From Pseudoxanthomonas sp. PXM03 (GTDB taxonomy: Bacteria > Pseudomonadota > Gammaproteobacteria > Xanthomonadales > Xanthomonadaceae), in assembly GCF_014852005.1 (NCBI RefSeq), contig NZ_JACVAU010000001.1:828001-892000 (forward strand): 64,000 nucleotides of DNA, in the 5' to 3' direction. Below, piece after piece: positions 61,847-64,000 of this stretch. Numbering within the stretch: position 1 is the first letter of the stretch; the number at the start of each line of letters is the position of its first letter. The position numbers and the translations under genes were made by a program. A model generated the notes under the pieces. The model was not told the DNA's origin, searched no databases, and saw nothing but the letters and a program-made list of their open reading frames with translations.

Positions 61847-61911
61847 GTGGGAGCGACGTCAGTCGCGATGACGCTCGCATGGTGGCCCATCGCGACTGGC
61901 GTCGCTCCCAC
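61847..61911. repeat. Inverted pair of GTGGGAGCGAC palindromes (REP-like variant)
   Basis: GTGGGAGCGACGTCAGTCGC plus GATG (61847-61870) pairs with CATCGCGACTGGCGTCGC plus TCCCAC (61888-61911), one mismatch in 24 bases. A variant of the family at 42.8 and 45.6 kb. It is just after the ptsI stop, so it may be a 3' end structure. Confidence 0.85.
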
Positions 61912-61926
61912 AACCGCCTTCAAGGG

Positions 61927-63648
61927 TCAGGCTTCGCCCGCTGCCTTCAGCCAGCGCTCGATGCCGGCGCGGTCGCGTGCCTGCAGCAGTTTGGCCGCAC
62001 GCGCCTGCAACGCACCCAGGTCGACATCGCGGATGGCCTTGCGCAGTTCCAGCAGCGTGGCCGGATGCAGGCTGAACTCCCGCAGGCCGAGTGCCAGCAG
62101 CATGGGCGCTAGCGTGGCGTCGCCAGCGATCTCGCCGCACATCGCCACGGGAACCTTGTGCTCCGCGCCCACGCTGATCACGTGGCGGAGCAGGCGCACC
62201 ACACCCGGGTGAAGCGGCGAATAGAGTTCGCCCAGTGCTTCGTTGTTGCGGTCGGCGGCCAGCAGGTACTGCACAAGGTCGTTGGTGCCGATGGAGACGA
62301 AGTCGACCACGTCGACGAACGCGTGCAACGCGATCGCCGCGGCCGGCACTTCGATCATCGCGCCCACGTCGACCTGTTCGGCGATCTCGAGCCCTTGCTT
62401 GCGCAGCTGCAGCGCCGCGCGCCGCAGGCGACGGCGTACCTCGAGGATTTCCTCGCGGCTGCTGACCATGGGCACCAGGATGCGGACCGGGCCGTAGGCG
62501 GAGGCACGCAGGATGGCGCGGAGCTGGGTGTCGAAGACGCCGGTGTGCGCCAGCGAGAGACGCACGCCGCGCAGACCGAGCGCGGGATTGTCCTCGTCGC
62601 TGACGACGAGTCCGGTGCGATCGGCCTTGTCCGCCCCCAGGTCGAGCGTGCGGATGGTCACCGGGCGTCCGCTCATGCCGAGCACGAGATCGCGGTAGAC
62701 CTGGAACTGCTCGTCTTCGCCCGGCAGCTCGCGTCGCTGCAGGAACAGGAATTCGGTGCGGTACAGGCCCACGCCGGACGCACCCAGGGCATGGGCATTC
62801 GCCACGTCCTCCAGCGATTCGGCATTGGCCCACAGCGCGATGTCGACCCCGTCGCGGGTGCGGCTGGGCTTGGAGCGCAGCCGGCCCAGTTCGCGCGCTT
62901 CACGCGCCGCATCACGCAGGCGTTCACGATAGCGGCGCAGGTCTTCGGGGTCGGGATTGACCACAACCTCGCCCGTGCTGCCGTCCACCAGCAGTACGTC
63001 GCCGTCGTTGATCTTCTGCAGGGCCAGCGCATTGCCGACGACCAGCGGCAGGTGCAGGCTGCGGGCCAGGATCGCGCTGTGCGACAGCGTGCTGCCGGCG
63101 GCGGTGACCACCCCCACCACCCCTTGTGTCTGCAGTTCCGCCAGTTCCGAAGGGGCCACGTTGTTGCTGACCAGGATCTCGCCTGCCGCGCCCGGCGTGT
63201 CATCGGCGCGTTGGTGCAGGTGCGCGTGGATGCGGCCGATCACATGGTCGAGGTCGTCCATGCGGCTCTTGAGGTAGGCATCGTCCATGCCATCGAACAC
63301 GGCGGCCAGCCGGTCGCGTTGCAGGCGCAGCGCGTAGTCGGCCGAATACCGGCCGGTGCGGATCAGTTCGTCCAGGCCATGCAGCAGTTCGGGGTCGTCC
63401 AGGAGCAGGGCATGCAGGTCGAGGAATTCGCCGACCTCCTTCGCCAGCGCGCCGTGCAGACGCGTGCGCAGGCTGTGCATCTCGCGGCGGGTGGCGTCGA
63501 CGGCGTCATGCAGGCGGACCAGTTCGTCGTCGAGCTGGTCCTGGCGGATGTGCTGCTCGGCCACATCCAGCACATGCGGCAGCCGGACCCGGGCGCGTCC
63601 CAGCGCGCTGCCGCGCGATGCCCCGTGGCCCGGCAGCAGCGCCCGCAT
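61927..63648 (-). CDS. ptsI: Phosphoenolpyruvate-protein phosphotransferase (enzyme I)
   Basis: A 573-residue EI: phosphorylated His190 in GSTLSHSAILARSLHLP, PEP-binding TIRTLDLGADK, YRTEFLFL, MVSSREEI, GAMIEVPAA and SIGTNDLVQYLLAADRNN. It autophosphorylates from PEP and passes phosphate to HPr. Only an EIIA of mannose type is adjacent, no sugar permease, so this is a regulatory PTS. The ATG overlaps the ptsH stop. Confidence 0.97.
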   Translation of the reverse strand: MRALLPGHGASRGSALGRARVRLPHVLDVAEQHIRQDQLDDELVRLHDAVDATRREMHSLRTRLHGALAKEVGEFLDLHALLLDDPELLHGLDELIRTGRYSADYALRLQRDRLAAVFDGMDDAYLKSRMDDLDHVIGRIHAHLHQRADDTPGAAGEILVSNNVAPSELAELQTQGVVGVVTAAGSTLSHSAILARSLHLPLVVGNALALQKINDGDVLLVDGSTGEVVVNPDPEDLRRYRERLRDAAREARELGRLRSKPSRTRDGVDIALWANAESLEDVANAHALGASGVGLYRTEFLFLQRRELPGEDEQFQVYRDLVLGMSGRPVTIRTLDLGADKADRTGLVVSDEDNPALGLRGVRLSLAHTGVFDTQLRAILRASAYGPVRILVPMVSSREEILEVRRRLRRAALQLRKQGLEIAEQVDVGAMIEVPAAAIALHAFVDVVDFVSIGTNDLVQYLLAADRNNEALGELYSPLHPGVVRLLRHVISVGAEHKVPVAMCGEIAGDATLAPMLLALGLREFSLHPATLLELRKAIRDVDLGALQARAAKLLQARDRAGIERWLKAAGEA

Positions 63649-63917
63649 CAGGCGTCCTCGTCGAATCGTCGTTCGAACAGCGACACGACTTCGTGCATGG
63701 CGGCGGCCTCGTCCTCGCCCTCGATGCGGACGGTGACCGGCGTGCCCTGGCCGGCAGCCAGCAGCATGACGCCCATGATGCTCTTGGCATTCACCTCGCG
63801 TCCCTTGGCGGCCAACGTGGCGTTGCAGCGGAAGCCGGCCAGCGTCTGCACCAGCTTCGCAGTGGCGCGCGCGTGCAGCCCGAGGCGGTTGGATATTGTG
63901 AGTTCGCGTTCAAGCAT
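63648..63917 (-). CDS. ptsH: Phosphocarrier protein HPr
   Basis: An 89-residue HPr: His15 in NRLGLHARATAKLVQ and Ser46 in AKSIMGVMLLA, the site of HPr kinase. A retained Ser46 motif suggests an hprK gene, which in related bacteria lies just upstream beyond the window. The chosen ATG gives the usual length; a longer frame from 63935 is unlikely. It overlaps the EIIA gene end by eight bases and ptsI by one. Confidence 0.95.
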   Translation of the reverse strand: MLERELTISNRLGLHARATAKLVQTLAGFRCNATLAAKGREVNAKSIMGVMLLAAGQGTPVTVRIEGEDEAAAMHEVVSLFERRFDEDA

Positions 63918-64000
63918 CGTCGTGAATGACTCCATTGCGTGCGCCGGCCGCAGCGGTGGCCGGCAGTTCGTCCAGTCCCTGTTCCGAATAATTCATCACG
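63910..64000 (-). CDS. PTS EIIA component, mannose/fructose type (C-terminal fragment)
   Basis: The last 29 codons of a gene entering from the right edge: VMNYSEQGLDELPATAAAG followed by ARNGVIHDDA. This matches the C-terminal end of ManX-type EIIA proteins (N-Y-x-x-x-x-L-D-x-L...G-x-x-G-V). The order EIIA-ptsH-ptsI supports it. Its stop lies within the first codons of ptsH. Confidence 0.75.
   Translation of the reverse strand, partial: VMNYSEQGLDELPATAAAGARNGVIHDDA

Overview
The window is about 64 kb of a GC-rich gammaproteobacterial chromosome. Gene content and order point to the Xanthomonadaceae/Lysobacteraceae (Pseudoxanthomonas, Stenotrophomonas or Xanthomonas type). The evidence is large TonB-dependent receptors, the pairs proC-yggS next to pilT-pilU and yqgE-ruvX-pyrB, the order EIIA-ptsH-ptsI-mgtE, aroK-aroB followed by a WGR gene and hemE, and dispersed GTAG-type palindromes. 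This assignment is an inference from layout, not a database match. I see no prophage, transposase, CRISPR array, tRNA or rRNA.

1-10.7 kb holds two paralogous TonB-dependent receptors (the first cut by the window edge). Between them is a tightly overlapping four-gene operon: a 2OG-Fe(II) oxygenase-like enzyme, a SAM methyltransferase, a TPR/SPINDLY-type O-GlcNAc-transferase-like protein and a TPR protein ending in a second 2OG-oxygenase-like domain. An outer-membrane-like protein whose C terminus resembles that of the receptors lies at 9.8-10.6 kb. The two receptors share a promoter design. This cluster is the least conventional part of the window and the best candidate for an undescribed modification/uptake system.

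10.7-20.6 kb is housekeeping: hslO, mtgA, a GT2 glycosyltransferase, a CBS protein, AsmA, hemolysin III, prfC, an M23 peptidase and a beta-propeller lipoprotein. 20.6-24.2 kb is a methionine operon (metX-like, metB, hom) headed by a SAM-I riboswitch. 24-38 kb carries an alpha/beta hydrolase, two large propeller-type sensors (one diguanylate cyclase, one hybrid histidine kinase), an XRE regulator, a MazG-like protein, sdaA, a glutaredoxin, and a YceI-cytochrome b561-YceI set.

38-47.9 kb has hemE, a WGR protein, aroB, aroK, dodecin, a glycerate-kinase-like ATPase, pdxH, a GNAT, a cobalamin-binding-like protein, DUF4426, proC and yggS. 47.9-50.2 kb encodes the twitching-motility ATPases PilT and PilU, ending in a clear terminator. 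50.3-57.4 kb has small hypotheticals, a CoA-transferase, tag, yqgE, ruvX, pyrB and a GGDEF protein. 57.5-64 kb has an esterase lipoprotein, a periplasmic-type DNA ligase, a CSD-DUF1294 protein, mgtE and the regulatory PTS (ptsI, ptsH and the tail of EIIA).

Almost all intergenic gaps are short. Those that are not hold palindromic repeats, mostly between convergent genes. Many adjacent genes overlap by 4 nt (ATGA, GTGA, TTGA), so start codons were often chosen by that overlap.
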